The notes under the pieces were generated by a model that was not told the origin of the DNA, did no database searches, and saw nothing but the letters and a program-made list of their open reading frames with translations. Source: Kluyveromyces lactis (lineage: Eukaryota > Ascomycota > Saccharomycetes > Saccharomycetales > Saccharomycetaceae). Taken from it: a stretch of 64,000 nucleotides of DNA. The translations under genes were made by a program, and so were the position numbers. Positions 50,509 to 60,730 of this stretch are shown here, piece by piece. Numbering within the stretch: the first letter of the stretch is position 1; each line of letters opens with the position of its first letter. The stretch spans positions 62,001-126,000 of the forward strand of contig NC_006037.1 of assembly GCF_000002515.2 (NCBI RefSeq). Reading direction: 5' to 3'.

Positions 50509-51307
50509 GCTGAGTTCATCTAAGAATATCTTATCCGAATCATCAACAGTAGCGTATTGTAGCCTACTTCGATCTTTATGGATATCTCATTTTTTTCATT
50601 TGCTCATGCTTTTACAATCAGTCTGCTAGCTTTTCTATGGATGATGACTTTCCTTCGTGATTGTAATAATCTTTTAAAATAACCTTTCTTTCTATTAGCG
50701 GTTTCACTCAACTGAATTCCTGCAATAAATTGCACATTGGGTATTTTACATTAGCGCACCATCATTAACATTTTCATTAACATATCAAGCTCATAAATTG
50801 TAACTCTCAGGCGTTCTCTCAGTGAGATATTAATACGACTGTACAATGCTTGGCATTTTTTTTTCATATTATCTTTCAATGAGTATTAGATACAGAATCT
50901 ACACTCTCATTTAATGTACATATCACTTTATAAATTACTTACTAATAACAGATCTTCAACGGTTAATTCAAGCGTAGAACGCCCACATTTCTGCAAGACC
51001 TTAACATTGCATTCAAGCCTGTACAGTATAAATCTACACATTGCACTTGCATTGTCGAGTATCATATTGGTGGACTTTGTCTTGTTTTTTCTGCTTAGGG
51101 TAACTGGGAAATGGCTACAATTGAGCTCCCTTTATTAAAAAAGGATAAAGTTTAAAGATCAACAATACCTATCTGAGATTCTGAAGTCACCAAGAGAGTA
51201 ATATTTTACGCTATTGTCACCAGTTAATACCGAGGCTTACGTAGGTGTCCAAACATATTAACAGTATAAGGGGAAGTTAGCGTTTGGAACGTAAAACTTG
51301 GCATAAG
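50509..51307. other. SAH1-VID30 intergenic region
   Basis: These 799 bases hold the SAH1 3' end and the VID30 promoter. No exact Reb1 or Cbf1 site, tRNA or ATG-started gene was found; a 74-codon frame at 50914 resembles nothing I know. Confidence 0.4.
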
Positions 51308-53926
51308 ATGAGCAATAGCAAAATGGATTTGATTGATCATGAATACATGATCTCCATGTTCCCTAAATACTTATTAAAGCAACCAATAGGGCACGATTTA
51401 TGGAAACTATACTACCAGCACAAGAAGCTATTTCATAAATTGAAGACTAAAGATGAGTTGTTGAGTGCGGATGCTGACTGTTCCGGTTCTGTTTCGTTTC
51501 AAAGTCTGAAGACACCAAATCGATTGAGTGCTGCTACAAGGAAAGAAATATGGGAAAAACTATCGCAACTAGGGGTTCTAGGAACAATTCCGTATGATTC
51601 TGTCTCCGACGATTATTTGATACAAGTGCACAAATATTTTTACGCAAGAGATGACATCTCAAATACAACAGACGGCGACGGTGATGTTGATATGAGAAAA
51701 TCTGTCATGACTGAGGAAGACTTCCTTGGAAGCATGCTTCCCGATTCTGAAGCGGATGAAGAGGATGACGAAATCGACGACGATAATGACCTTGAGGATG
51801 ATGATGACGATGAGGATGGAAATGACCCTGAAGATGACGATGATGATGAGTTAGATGATGAAGATGAAGATGAAAACGATGAACAAGATTCGCCAGATCA
51901 CCCTAGACGTCTAAATGAATCTACTGTACAAATTGAGCAATCTAGAGGTAGTACAACAGGATTTGAAAACCCAATAGGAACGTCTGATGCAGAAAATATT
52001 GAGAATGCAGAAGTGGACCGGAGCAAGCATAAGCATAAAATAGTATATTATCCGGAATCTAAGGAATCTAAACACACTGTACAACTTAAGTCAAACCCTG
52101 TACCGGGTGAAATATACAAGACTTTGGGTTATCCATTACCACATAAATGGTTGCTACAATCTGACAACAGTATCTTACTGTCACAAGATGGATGTGCTGT
52201 GCTTAGGGTGAATCCTAACTGGCATGCACTATCCTCATATGGGAGAGCCAGCCCAATAATGAACAGTCGACTAAGAGTTAACATAAACTCTAAGAAAAAA
52301 CAGCAATGGGCCACTACCTGGGCAAATAATGGTGTGAATCATACCAAGTGTGCCATATTCTACTTCGAAATACGAGTGTTATCTGTTACCAGTTCACAAG
52401 CTGGGAGGAATAGCCATGTATTAGTCGGTTTTAAGAATTGGGCGAAGATTAATGACAAATTGTCAACTTCTGAACAAGATACGACCGAGAGTGGATCAGC
52501 ACCATCATCTGAGAATTTTAACATGTTACGTAATGTGTTAGATGGGAATCGAAATGTCCTGAATTCTCCATCCTCTCCCTCACAAACCATTCATGGGGAT
52601 GTAGAAACATACTCTTACTCTGGCTTAGACGGCAACAAATTTGATGCTTCAGGAAGTCAAAAATATTCAAGACCCTTCGGTAATGATGATATTGTAGGGT
52701 GTGGTGTTAACTTCATAGAAGGTTCAATATTCTTTACAAAGAATGGCATTTTCTTAGGAAATGCGTTTGAGGATTGTTTCGATATAGATTTGGTACCATT
52801 TGTTTCAATAAAGTCAGGTAACTCCCTTAGGACAAATTTTGGTTTAACGGAAGAGTTCCTGTTTGATATAGATCAATATCAATTGCAATGGAAGTATAAA
52901 ACGTACTCACATATTTTCAAAGCTGTTGATTACGATTCAGGACTTAATTTGGTTAGCGACGAATCCGACAATGAAGATTTAGGTAAATTAGGTGATGAAA
53001 TCAATGATACTCTGGAACCAGAATTTCAAGAAGTGGCGTCGGAAGAAAACGATCTTGCTACGGATGGGTTTGAAGATGACCAACCAGATGGTTTCTTGTT
53101 GACCCGCGATAGGAGATTCAGTGGTGACAAGCTATGGAAACCCACAACTCCGAAGTTAAACAACATAAACTCGAATAATGATTCTATTCCTTGTCAGCTT
53201 AACTCAATGATCAATGATTACCTAATTCATGAAGGTTACATTGATGTAGCTAAAGGATTCCTTAAGGACCTACAACGTGATTGTATTCCAAACAATTCGG
53301 ACGAGAGAGCCCGCTTTGTCATAAGGCATAATGAGCGACAGATTGTGAAAGAAGAACAAAACTTACAAGTGCGTCAGACCATACGAAGATATATACACGA
53401 CGGTGAAATACTTAAGTGCATGAATTACATTGAACAGCAGTTCCCAGGTTTATTGGAAAAATACCTAGAGTTAACTTTCGAAATGAAATGCGCTGACTAT
53501 TTACTATGCCTTTCTCAACAATCACCCGAAAATGATATGATTGATAGCATTTTAAGCAAGGGACAAGATATTTCCGAGCAATTTCTACAAAATCGAGCAA
53601 TTTCTGATGATACCAGAGAAATATTCAAAGCAAAATTCGATGAAATATCACCTTTGATGGCATATTCCAACCCTTCAAAGGAATGTGCGAATGATTGTTC
53701 CTTTTTCCTAACACCAGCATATCTTCAGGAGCGGCTTTTCCAAACCATTAATTCACACATACTACAATATTTGGATAAGAAAAGCCAAAGCTCACTTGAG
53801 AGTATGATTGGATACACCAGAGCCATGGTGACTACACTGATGGAAAACGAGTCTTATAATCCACGGGAAAAAGAGCCTGCATATCATAAGTTAGTTAATA
53901 TTGACGAGGATTTATTGAAATTATGA
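51308..53926 (+). CDS. VID30: VID30/GID1 subunit of the GID ubiquitin ligase
   Basis: This 872-residue protein matches Vid30/Gid1 (958 residues), the RanBP9-like scaffold of the GID E3 ligase that destroys gluconeogenic enzymes when glucose returns. An acidic Asp/Glu run (about 145-200) precedes the SPRY domain (about 270-530), whose insert is Ser-rich (SGSAPSSENFNML) and whose conserved end is VGCGVNFIEGSIFFTKNG. A LisH motif (INDYLIHEGYIDVAKGFL) at about 632 and a CTLH/CRA region (about 675-865) follow. I start at the ATG at 51308; eight codons of upstream frame begin with TTG. VID30, OST5 and MTC3 keep the YGL227W-YGL226W order. Confidence 0.94.
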   Translation: MSNSKMDLIDHEYMISMFPKYLLKQPIGHDLWKLYYQHKKLFHKLKTKDELLSADADCSGSVSFQSLKTPNRLSAATRKEIWEKLSQLGVLGTIPYDSVSDDYLIQVHKYFYARDDISNTTDGDGDVDMRKSVMTEEDFLGSMLPDSEADEEDDEIDDDNDLEDDDDDEDGNDPEDDDDDELDDEDEDENDEQDSPDHPRRLNESTVQIEQSRGSTTGFENPIGTSDAENIENAEVDRSKHKHKIVYYPESKESKHTVQLKSNPVPGEIYKTLGYPLPHKWLLQSDNSILLSQDGCAVLRVNPNWHALSSYGRASPIMNSRLRVNINSKKKQQWATTWANNGVNHTKCAIFYFEIRVLSVTSSQAGRNSHVLVGFKNWAKINDKLSTSEQDTTESGSAPSSENFNMLRNVLDGNRNVLNSPSSPSQTIHGDVETYSYSGLDGNKFDASGSQKYSRPFGNDDIVGCGVNFIEGSIFFTKNGIFLGNAFEDCFDIDLVPFVSIKSGNSLRTNFGLTEEFLFDIDQYQLQWKYKTYSHIFKAVDYDSGLNLVSDESDNEDLGKLGDEINDTLEPEFQEVASEENDLATDGFEDDQPDGFLLTRDRRFSGDKLWKPTTPKLNNINSNNDSIPCQLNSMINDYLIHEGYIDVAKGFLKDLQRDCIPNNSDERARFVIRHNERQIVKEEQNLQVRQTIRRYIHDGEILKCMNYIEQQFPGLLEKYLELTFEMKCADYLLCLSQQSPENDMIDSILSKGQDISEQFLQNRAISDDTREIFKAKFDEISPLMAYSNPSKECANDCSFFLTPAYLQERLFQTINSHILQYLDKKSQSSLESMIGYTRAMVTTLMENESYNPREKEPAYHKLVNIDEDLLKL

Positions 53927-53965
53927 AATTTATGTAATATCATATCGCATATCTATTAACTTTAA

Positions 53966-54340
53966 TCATACGTAAACCCCAAATGAGTTCGTTAAAAATA
54001 CGATACTGATACCGAAGAATAGGGAGCCAATCCCCCCTAACATGATAACCTTTAGTAATTCGTACACAGAAAAAGGTTTAACCTTATTCTTTTCTTCGTA
54101 TTCTTCTGGAAGTGCGGATGAGAGTAACAATGGAGATATAAAGGCAATTGCCAACAGAAGTGAGATAGCTGCGAAATATGGTTGTTTTTCCAATGGAACC
54201 AACGATTGGAACTGGGCTGAAGATTTATGAAGTTTCTGAAAGTGAGAGATAATAGGAAAATGTTAGTAAATGATTCAAAGGATTAGAACATTGGCTTATT
54301 TAAGCTAATGTAAACATACAAATAATGTCTCGTAACTCAT
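53966..54340 (-). CDS. OST5: OST5 oligosaccharyltransferase subunit (two exons)
   Basis: Ost5 is a small two-helix subunit of the ER oligosaccharyltransferase that N-glycosylates nascent proteins. The gene is spliced: exon 1 is 54320-54340 (seven codons, MSYETLF) and exon 2 is 53966-54235. The donor GTATGT, branch site TACTAAC and acceptor TTTCAG are all exact, and the joined N-terminus MSYETLFKLHKSSAQFQS lines up with the S. cerevisiae start MTYEQLYKEFHSSKSFQP, whose gene also has an intron near its start. The product is 96 residues (86 in S. cerevisiae) with membrane segments at about 28-46 and 67-87 and the conserved ending NSFGVYV. The stop lies 39 bases from the convergent VID30 stop. 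Confidence 0.93.
54236..54319 (-). other. OST5 intron (84 bases)
   Basis: Donor GTATGT (54319-54314), branch site TACTAAC (54268-54262) and acceptor CAG ending at 54236. All match the yeast consensus, and the tract before the acceptor is pyrimidine-rich. Confidence 0.93.
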
Positions 54341-54611
54341 TGTGCTGGTTAATGCTTCGATAGGATATTGGCGTAGAATTTACTTCACCTAACCTTTTTA
54401 TTGTGTTTACATACACTACTATATTCACAATTTGTTGATATTTTCTAAGTGTGTGTTTTTACATTTATTGTATCTTCAATTGCGAACTTCTGACATTTGA
54501 GATGTACATAATTACCAAAAAGTGTGAACTACAACCCTATACGCCTCTCGCCAGCGAGGAAACCTCAAATCCTTGTTGAACCAGTTCTGAATTTTCTCGT
54601 GTGATACAAAG

Positions 54612-55037
54612 ATGTTTTCGAACAGCTTGAGACTCTCCGGTAGAGTGCTTGCGCATGGCAGAAGATTCAACAGTGGTTGTTGTGAAGTGTATTCCCCTCC
54701 TGATATGTCAAAACTCGTACAAGGCGGTTGGTTACATATGAATAGAGATACCAGAGAAGAGATAAATGAGTACCTAGATTGGAGGATGGAAGAGCCGTGG
54801 AAAAATTTGGATTTAAATGATAAAAGATGTGCTTACTACATCGCTTATGGAGAATGGGGACCCAGAGCCAAGAAAGGAAGTAAAGAGGACCAGATTGAAA
54901 TGAACGGACCAGAATTGATATTGAAGGCAATGTTCAGTCTAACACTCTTTTTAGCATTAGGTTTTGCATTCCCCAATTACAAGAAAGACAAAACCCTTCA
55001 AGAGAATTTAGACAAGTTACGCAAGTCCGCAGAATAG
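54612..55037 (+). CDS. MTC3: MTC3 mitochondrial membrane protein
   Basis: This 141-residue protein matches Mtc3 (123 residues), found in S. cerevisiae mitochondria; mtc3 mutants show synthetic defects with cdc13-1. The first 20 residues (MFSNSLRLSGRVLAHGRRF) form a basic, amphipathic presequence. A conserved soluble part (GGWLHMNRDTREEINEYLDW, YGEWGPRA) is followed by one membrane segment at about 106-123 and a charged tail. The layout resembles small inner-membrane accessory subunits of respiratory complexes, but no catalytic role can be read from it. It is divergent from OST5, as YGL226W is from YGL226C-A. Confidence 0.9.
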   Translation: MFSNSLRLSGRVLAHGRRFNSGCCEVYSPPDMSKLVQGGWLHMNRDTREEINEYLDWRMEEPWKNLDLNDKRCAYYIAYGEWGPRAKKGSKEDQIEMNGPELILKAMFSLTLFLALGFAFPNYKKDKTLQENLDKLRKSAE

Positions 55038-55214
55038 ACCAGGCATATGAAATAACCATCATCGTCTCATTTATTAGAACTACTTCCCACTTGTAAATAT
55101 ATAGTAGTGCATTTTCATCCGAAGGAAAAGGGTAACTTGGTAAACTAGACCCATAGGCAATGCAACATTCTTTTCTCACATACTGATACACAACTAATAT
55201 ACATATTCAATATA

Positions 55215-55769
55215 TTATAAATCCCTAATATAATGTGTTGGGCAGGCGTAACCAGCAGGATTTTTGTCTAGGTACAATTGATGATATTCTTCAGCATCAT
55301 AGAAGTTATCAATCAAAGAGATATCAGTAACAATCTTGTTGTTCCATTTTGGCTGCCACTGCTCTTTCAATTTTTTTAGCTCGTTGAGATCAGCTTCTGA
55401 GTGCGCAAAGATAGCACTACGGTATTGACTACCTTGATCAGGGCCCTGAGCATTTACCGTAGTAGGATCATGAATACGGAAAAAGAAGTCTACAAGCTCC
55501 TTCAAAGATACCAGCTTAGGATTGTATGAGATTTGATAAACTTCAGCGAAGCCGGTATCACCCTTCTTGACACGTTCGTAAGAAACTGTATCTGGTTTGT
55601 CTTTCAGACTTTCGGATCCATTAGAATATCCAACTTTGCCATCAATGATCTTGTCCCCGAAATGCTTCAAAAAGATGTGTTGAGTACCCCAGAAGCAGCC
55701 AGCTGCAAAAGTGATTAACTTATCCGTTTGTGCGTTATATTTCAAAGTCTTGGAAATACCTGTAGCCAT
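55215..55769 (-). CDS. MXR1: MXR1 methionine-S-sulfoxide reductase (MsrA)
   Basis: This 184-residue enzyme reduces methionine-S-sulfoxide in oxidised proteins, using thioredoxin. The catalytic Cys25 is in the MsrA signature GCFWGTQH. Other family blocks are GYSNG, YERVKKGDTGFAEV, FFRIHDPTTVNAQGPDQGSQYRS and, at the end, AEEYHQLYLDKNPAGYACPTH, whose Cys is the likely resolving residue. The length equals S. cerevisiae Mxr1. It converges with MTC3, linking a YGL226W gene to a YER042W gene. Confidence 0.96.
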   Translation of the reverse strand: MATGISKTLKYNAQTDKLITFAAGCFWGTQHIFLKHFGDKIIDGKVGYSNGSESLKDKPDTVSYERVKKGDTGFAEVYQISYNPKLVSLKELVDFFFRIHDPTTVNAQGPDQGSQYRSAIFAHSEADLNELKKLKEQWQPKWNNKIVTDISLIDNFYDAEEYHQLYLDKNPAGYACPTHYIRDL

Positions 55770-56368
55770 TGTTTCGAACTAGTCTTTTTACGAGTACGAT
55801 TCCGAGCAACCTATATATGTTTACTTGCCTTGCCTATAACGAGTCTATATGCAAGGTTTATATTGCAGAACAAGAGAGGGTCCAGAAGTGATGCGTTCCT
55901 TATATACTAAACAAAAATAATGTATGTATGTTTCACAGACTCCATGATTATAAATCAACGGTAACTGTGGAACTAGGCTGGCATTCATTTACCTCAACGC
56001 TCATGTTAAAATCCACATCAAGTAACCTAATAGCATCTCCCTCAGTTTTTATCCCGTTCACTAAGCTTAACTAAAAGTGTGGCTTCAAGTAGGATTTTTT
56101 TAGCTCAGCGTTCCAAGGAATTTTTTTCTTGTTTCGTCATTGTGTGCATTTTCTTTTGACGGCTGAAACGATACCTGCCGGAAAGACTGTCAAAAACCAG
56201 CGTCAGAATAGGTAGGCGCCATTGGCATCGGCTTGAACGTCCATCAGAAAGACAAATGCAGGGACGACAAGAGACAAGACACAGCATACTGAATAATGAT
56301 GAATTTTTAACCAAGTTTTTCCATAGAATTGTGGTTATTATGTAATTCTGTTTTGTAATATACGTATT
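55770..56368. other. MXR1 promoter and YEN1 3' region
   Basis: This 599-base gap lies between two minus-strand genes. A TATATA element on the MXR1 side is near 55811-55817, about 45 bases from the start, and a GTATGTATGTTT repeat lies near 55923. No gene is seen. Confidence 0.4.
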
Positions 56369-58123
56369 TTACAGATCTTCCTCAGACTCCGTATCGATAA
56401 GGTCGATGTTCAGGATCTTTATTCCCGCTTTGTTGGGGTTAATAATTTCACGATCCTCTTTTTGTTCAATACCCGATTCATTTGTTTGTTCTTGTAGTAG
56501 CGCAGATATTAGGTCTCTCATAGGACCTTCTGTGCGTTGACGTTTGTTTAGAAACCTGTCGAGGGTATTTTTCTGTGGGGATAGGGATCTTCCTCGAGTC
56601 TTTTTTGGCGAAGACTTCTTTGATGATAGCCGCAGAGCTTGGCTTGTCTTTGCGGCAGCTATTTCTTTATCCAGGTGTATAAGCAATGATTTCGGAATTA
56701 CTCCAGTTGGTATCCACATGTAATATGGGTATTTCTGCCTTAGAATGGTAGATTTAGCAGGTGATTTTCGCGGCGAGTTAGCAGAGTCAATCTTTGCAAA
56801 TCGTGCCCTGCTTGGCAATTCAGCGTTTTGTAATTTAGGAGTCCCTTCAACTTCTTTTTGGATTTCCGTAAACAAAAAGGATTTGAAACGTACGCATACC
56901 TCCTTGTACTGATGCATTCCATCGCATAGCGAAACTTCATGGTACTCTGTAAGCCTATAATTACCGTTGAATGGGTCTGGGTGTTTCCAAATGTATGATA
57001 CAATGAAACACTGATGTAAGAATTCGTGAAACCATTTATCAAAATTCATCAAAAACCTTGGTATTCCGTTCAGTTTCATGAATGCTTCTACCTCTTCGAA
57101 TTTCACATCAGCGTGTGTTGGTTTACTGGAAAGATCGAAGTTCTGTACTATTGGATCCCTGTAAAATAGTCCAACAGTAACATCAGGCCAATCTTTAAAC
57201 CGAGACAAACTGTTCATGGATTTAAGGTTCATTCCGAACAACGTTTTGCCGTTCTTTTTTATGGTTCGTAGAATATCTTCCCCAAACTCTTCCCACTTGT
57301 GTTGAATTTTGGCCTTTTCTTCGAATTTAGCATCCGCTAAAACAGCAGGAAGCTTTTTCGAAATATCTGGCTCTCTGCTTTTGGACAATATAGCTGCCCT
57401 CTTACCTCCGAGGCCTTTCACTCCTCCATTATAATCGCTCCCAACTAGAAGATTGAATAATACAAATCTATCTCTGTCCCAATCCTTTATGATATCCAAA
57501 TCTACAAACGTTACGAAACGTTCATTCTGTTTCGATTTTACAGGAGAGTTTGAGGAGTTTGGGAGATCTTGCCAGCCATGTTTTGAGTAATTTTTTAATA
57601 CTTTGCTTGCTCCAAATGACAATACGTCTGCATCATTCGAGAGTACAAAATCTACCTGCCCTACCAATTGCAAAAACGCGCATTGAGCCTCACCTTCTCC
57701 AGGCGCGTTGATGGTTTGTATATTGAATAATTTGCAGCATTCTATAATATAATCATCAACATAGCTCACGCTGTCATGATTAAATCGATTCATTGATCTC
57801 ATTAACCAGTATGAGTCCCAAAGTGTTGCGACTTTGCGCTTTTTTCGCCTTTTTCCATCTAACTTGAACGTACCATCGAAAATAATAACAATGAAACACT
57901 GGAGATGTAACATCTCCTTTAATTTCCTTAACCAATTTAACAATGTCTTCGATTTGTTTTGTGGTTCATCGAAATACCCGCATTCGAATAACCATAAGTA
58001 TCCATCTATGGCAATTCTTGGGAACCTTCCATTCTTCTCAACAAACTCTGCAACAAATTGCTTAAATGCAACACGGGGTACGTTGTACTGGGATATTTGG
58101 TTCCATAATTCACTTGATCCCAT
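56369..58123 (-). CDS. YEN1: YEN1 Holliday junction resolvase (XPG/Rad2 family)
   Basis: This 584-residue nuclease matches Yen1 (759 residues, GEN1 in animals), which cuts four-way recombination junctions late in mitosis and meiosis. The XPG N domain (about 1-105) starts MGSSELWNQISQYNVPR and has metal-site acids in AIDGYLWLFECGYF and IIFDGTFKLDG. The XPG I domain (about 140-190) carries APGEGEAQCAFLQ and SNDADVLSFGA. A helix-hairpin-helix-type GSDYNGGVKGLGGKRA follows at about 228. The C-terminal 150 residues are basic with several S-P-x-K/R sites (NSPRKS, SSPKKT, LSPQKN), the Cdk consensus by which S. cerevisiae Yen1 is kept inactive until anaphase. The C-terminal tail is shorter than in S. 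cerevisiae. Confidence 0.95.
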   Translation of the reverse strand: MGSSELWNQISQYNVPRVAFKQFVAEFVEKNGRFPRIAIDGYLWLFECGYFDEPQNKSKTLLNWLRKLKEMLHLQCFIVIIFDGTFKLDGKRRKKRKVATLWDSYWLMRSMNRFNHDSVSYVDDYIIECCKLFNIQTINAPGEGEAQCAFLQLVGQVDFVLSNDADVLSFGASKVLKNYSKHGWQDLPNSSNSPVKSKQNERFVTFVDLDIIKDWDRDRFVLFNLLVGSDYNGGVKGLGGKRAAILSKSREPDISKKLPAVLADAKFEEKAKIQHKWEEFGEDILRTIKKNGKTLFGMNLKSMNSLSRFKDWPDVTVGLFYRDPIVQNFDLSSKPTHADVKFEEVEAFMKLNGIPRFLMNFDKWFHEFLHQCFIVSYIWKHPDPFNGNYRLTEYHEVSLCDGMHQYKEVCVRFKSFLFTEIQKEVEGTPKLQNAELPSRARFAKIDSANSPRKSPAKSTILRQKYPYYMWIPTGVIPKSLLIHLDKEIAAAKTSQALRLSSKKSSPKKTRGRSLSPQKNTLDRFLNKRQRTEGPMRDLISALLQEQTNESGIEQKEDREIINPNKAGIKILNIDLIDTESEEDL

Positions 58124-58384
58124 ATGACCATTTATTTATCTGTCAGTTCGGCGGACCCTTCTTGATTTCTCAGCATTGTTCATTTAAGTCGATAGAGAAT
58201 TAATTGCCTATGCATTGTATTGTACCTTAATTTTTTTTGATGAAATCATTCCTATATAATAGTTATGATAGCATTACAAAATAAGAATATATGAGAATGG
58301 CAGAAGAAATCATACAGGAGTAATGAGTTATTCAACAAAGCCTTATGGTTACATTTAAAAATTATTGTACTATCCTATGAATTG

Positions 58385-60730
58385 TTACATGCCAAACTTC
58401 AACCAATCCAAATCATCCATTACATTGTTTTCCTTTTTTGGTTTCGAAAGAGACGAGCCCGATGATTCGAACAATGAAGGGTTGGATTGCCTGGTTGATG
58501 GAGTCTTTCGTCTAGCCACTTGTTGCTGTTCGTATTGCAGTATACCTCTTTGTTGTTGAAGGGTATCTACATAACTGCTTCTTGGCGATGCTGCTGGTAC
58601 TGAAGAGCCAAAATTTTGTTGTGTTTGGCTATGATGTGATGGTGGTGTTTGTGACAACTGTTGACCAGAAGAAGCATTTTCAACAAATGATGAGGAGCTT
58701 GAAGATGAATTAGAGGAATTCTGTAATTGCTGGGAAAGTAAAGATTTGTGTGACTTCTTTGGTTGGGAGTTTGGATTTGAAAATAGCTCAAACGGTGATC
58801 TTGATGAGTTGGGTGATGCAATGTTTTGCGGCTGTGACAGAGAATGATTGGCCCATGAATTCGGTGCTGATATTGTCGCGTTGCTCGAAGAATTTGTGGA
58901 TGATGATAGATTGTTCGCATTCTGTGAAGTTGCAGTAGATGCCTGGCTGTTACTACCGTTAGTGCTTATTCCTGCAGAAGTATGATTTGAGGAGGAGTTA
59001 TGCTGTTGGTGTTGTAGCTGTTGTAGTGACTGTGCCATAAATGATGATGACTGGGATATTTGAGTTCTCGAAGATTTGCGACGGGGTATTGAAACACCAA
59101 GACCAGTTGAAGGAGACGTTGGATAAAACCTGGGTGAATTCGAATATCTAGGTGAAGATGCCGCGCTATTAGGTTGAGAGACTTGCATTTGAATTTGATA
59201 TTGGAATTGTTGTAATGTGTTTTCCCTTGACCCAGGTGATGGTTTTGGCAGAATTGGAACAACAGATCTTGATGAAGATGACTTGCTGGACGTTGAGGAT
59301 GAAGTTGAGGAACGTCTGGATTTTGTTGCCGTCTTCTTGTTGAGATTATTCAATGAGTTTTGACTTAATGCAGATTGGTTATAAATATTAGCTGCCGGCT
59401 GAATTGAAGTGTGCTTTGCCGAAAGTTTCCTTTGAAATTTCTCAGGAGACTGTGATCCTCTATTTGTGGAATGATCATTCTGTCCTTGTAATTCCATATT
59501 TGATGCTGGTTTGTCATCTTTTTTGGTTCTCTTCTTGGTATTCCTCTTTTTTATGATATCACTCTTCAACGATAAAGGTCTCATTGTGCCGTGTAACTTT
59601 TGAAACAAACCGCAGGCGTTACAAAGTGTATTACCATCTGGATCACGCCTCCAAAGTGGAGTTTTCAAAGTTTTACAATTATAGCACTGCGTTGGCGGTT
59701 TATTTGCTTTAGCACCATTGTTCACGGGAGGTCCGTTCATGACTTGCATATTTGTCGACGAAGAACACCTTCTATACTGAGGTAGAGTGGTTGTCGGAAG
59801 GTTTTTCACAGAGGAATTTTTCTTGACAAGATTGGTAGTAGTGTGTGTAAGTAGAGGTAGAGCCCCATCTTCATTCATGTCATTTTTAATAAGAAGATTT
59901 CTGGAACTACTTCTTCGCGGAAGTTGAGGTTGTTTATGTTGGTATTCATCTGCTTTGATTGTTGACTGACTAGAGTTATTGTTTTGGAATAATCTAGGGT
60001 GTTGGTACGCCAAAGAGCTGCTGTTCGGTCCATTATCATGTTGCTGGTGTAACAAGTGATTCCAACTGTTTTGGAAATGCGAATTAGAGTTGGTATTATT
60101 ATTATTATTATTGTTGCCGTTATTATTGCCATTATTGTAATTATTATTAGTTATGGACGCCGTGCTAGATGCGGGATTGAAGCCAGGTGTAGTTGTTCCT
60201 GGAGTGAATTGTTCTGAGTTGAAAGATGACGGGGCACTTATCGTTGCGGAATCACTATGATCACTCGGCGTCATCATAAATTCATGGACATTAAAATCCC
60301 AGAGTTGAGCAATTTCACCATTTTGCAAATTCAAGTCGTTCCCAATTAACTGGCCTGCAGTTGTTGATGGTGTAACACTTTGAACAATATCTATCGGCCT
60401 ACTTTTCAACCCATTATGCGATGATATTTCTGCCACAGGTGTTTTCCAGCCACCTTCATCATCCTCTTCGCCAATAACATCGGGGCTACCATCATCTTTC
60501 ATAGAAGCATTTGTAATGGTAGTAGTAGTAGTATTAGATTCGAATTTCAGAGTAGTAGCGACAGGAGACGAAGTGTCTTGTTGCAGTCCCCCAACATCCA
60601 AGTTCAGATTTTCAGGCAATATCTCCAACATGGCATCAAACTGTGTATGGTTCCACGACGGCTCATGGCTCACGCCAGAATCTGTACTAGCGAACAGTTC
60701 GAAGGGATCATGAAGACCCCTGTCCGACAT
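58385..60730 (-). CDS. GLN3: GLN3 GATA transcription activator of nitrogen catabolism
   Basis: This 781-residue protein matches Gln3 (730 residues). It activates nitrogen-catabolite genes through GATAA sites when preferred nitrogen runs out; TORC1 and Ure2 hold it in the cytoplasm. A single GATA zinc finger lies at about 349-373 (Cys349 in [18 protein letters not shown], then LCNACG ending at Cys373), followed by a basic stretch ([17 protein letters not shown]) that would contact DNA and act as an import signal. The N-terminal acidic, aromatic region ([15 protein letters not shown]) is the likely activation domain. Long Asn, Gln and Ser tracts flank the finger. I start at the ATG at 60728-60730, [13 protein letters not shown]; 26 further codons of open frame begin with TTG. 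Confidence 0.95.
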   Translation of the reverse strand: MSDRGLHDPFELFASTDSGVSHEPSWNHTQFDAMLEILPENLNLDVGGLQQDTSSPVATTLKFESNTTTTTITNASMKDDGSPDVIGEEDDEGGWKTPVAEISSHNGLKSRPIDIVQSVTPSTTAGQLIGNDLNLQNGEIAQLWDFNVHEFMMTPSDHSDSATISAPSSFNSEQFTPGTTTPGFNPASSTASITNNNYNNGNNNGNNNNNNNTNSNSHFQNSWNHLLHQQHDNGPNSSSLAYQHPRLFQNNNSSQSTIKADEYQHKQPQLPRRSSSRNLLIKNDMNEDGALPLLTHTTTNLVKKNSSVKNLPTTTLPQYRRCSSSTNMQVMNGPPVNNGAKANKPPTQCYNCKTLKTPLWRRDPDGNTLCNACGLFQKLHGTMRPLSLKSDIIKKRNTKKRTKKDDKPASNMELQGQNDHSTNRGSQSPEKFQRKLSAKHTSIQPAANIYNQSALSQNSLNNLNKKTATKSRRSSTSSSTSSKSSSSRSVVPILPKPSPGSRENTLQQFQYQIQMQVSQPNSAASSPRYSNSPRFYPTSPSTGLGVSIPRRKSSRTQISQSSSFMAQSLQQLQHQQHNSSSNHTSAGISTNGSNSQASTATSQNANNLSSSTNSSSNATISAPNSWANHSLSQPQNIASPNSSRSPFELFSNPNSQPKKSHKSLLSQQLQNSSNSSSSSSSFVENASSGQQLSQTPPSHHSQTQQNFGSSVPAASPRSSYVDTLQQQRGILQYEQQQVARRKTPSTRQSNPSLFESSGSSLSKPKKENNVMDDLDWLKFGM
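60060..60150 (-). repeat. Asn-rich trinucleotide repeat tract in GLN3
   Basis: AAT/AAC codon repeats (read as ATT/GTT on the plus strand) encode runs of asparagine in the Gln3 N-terminal half. Such tracts often vary in length among strains. Confidence 0.75.

Noticed and set aside
50914-51138. 74-codon open frame upstream of VID30
   Set aside because: No recognisable domain and no codon bias; probably chance in AT-rich DNA.
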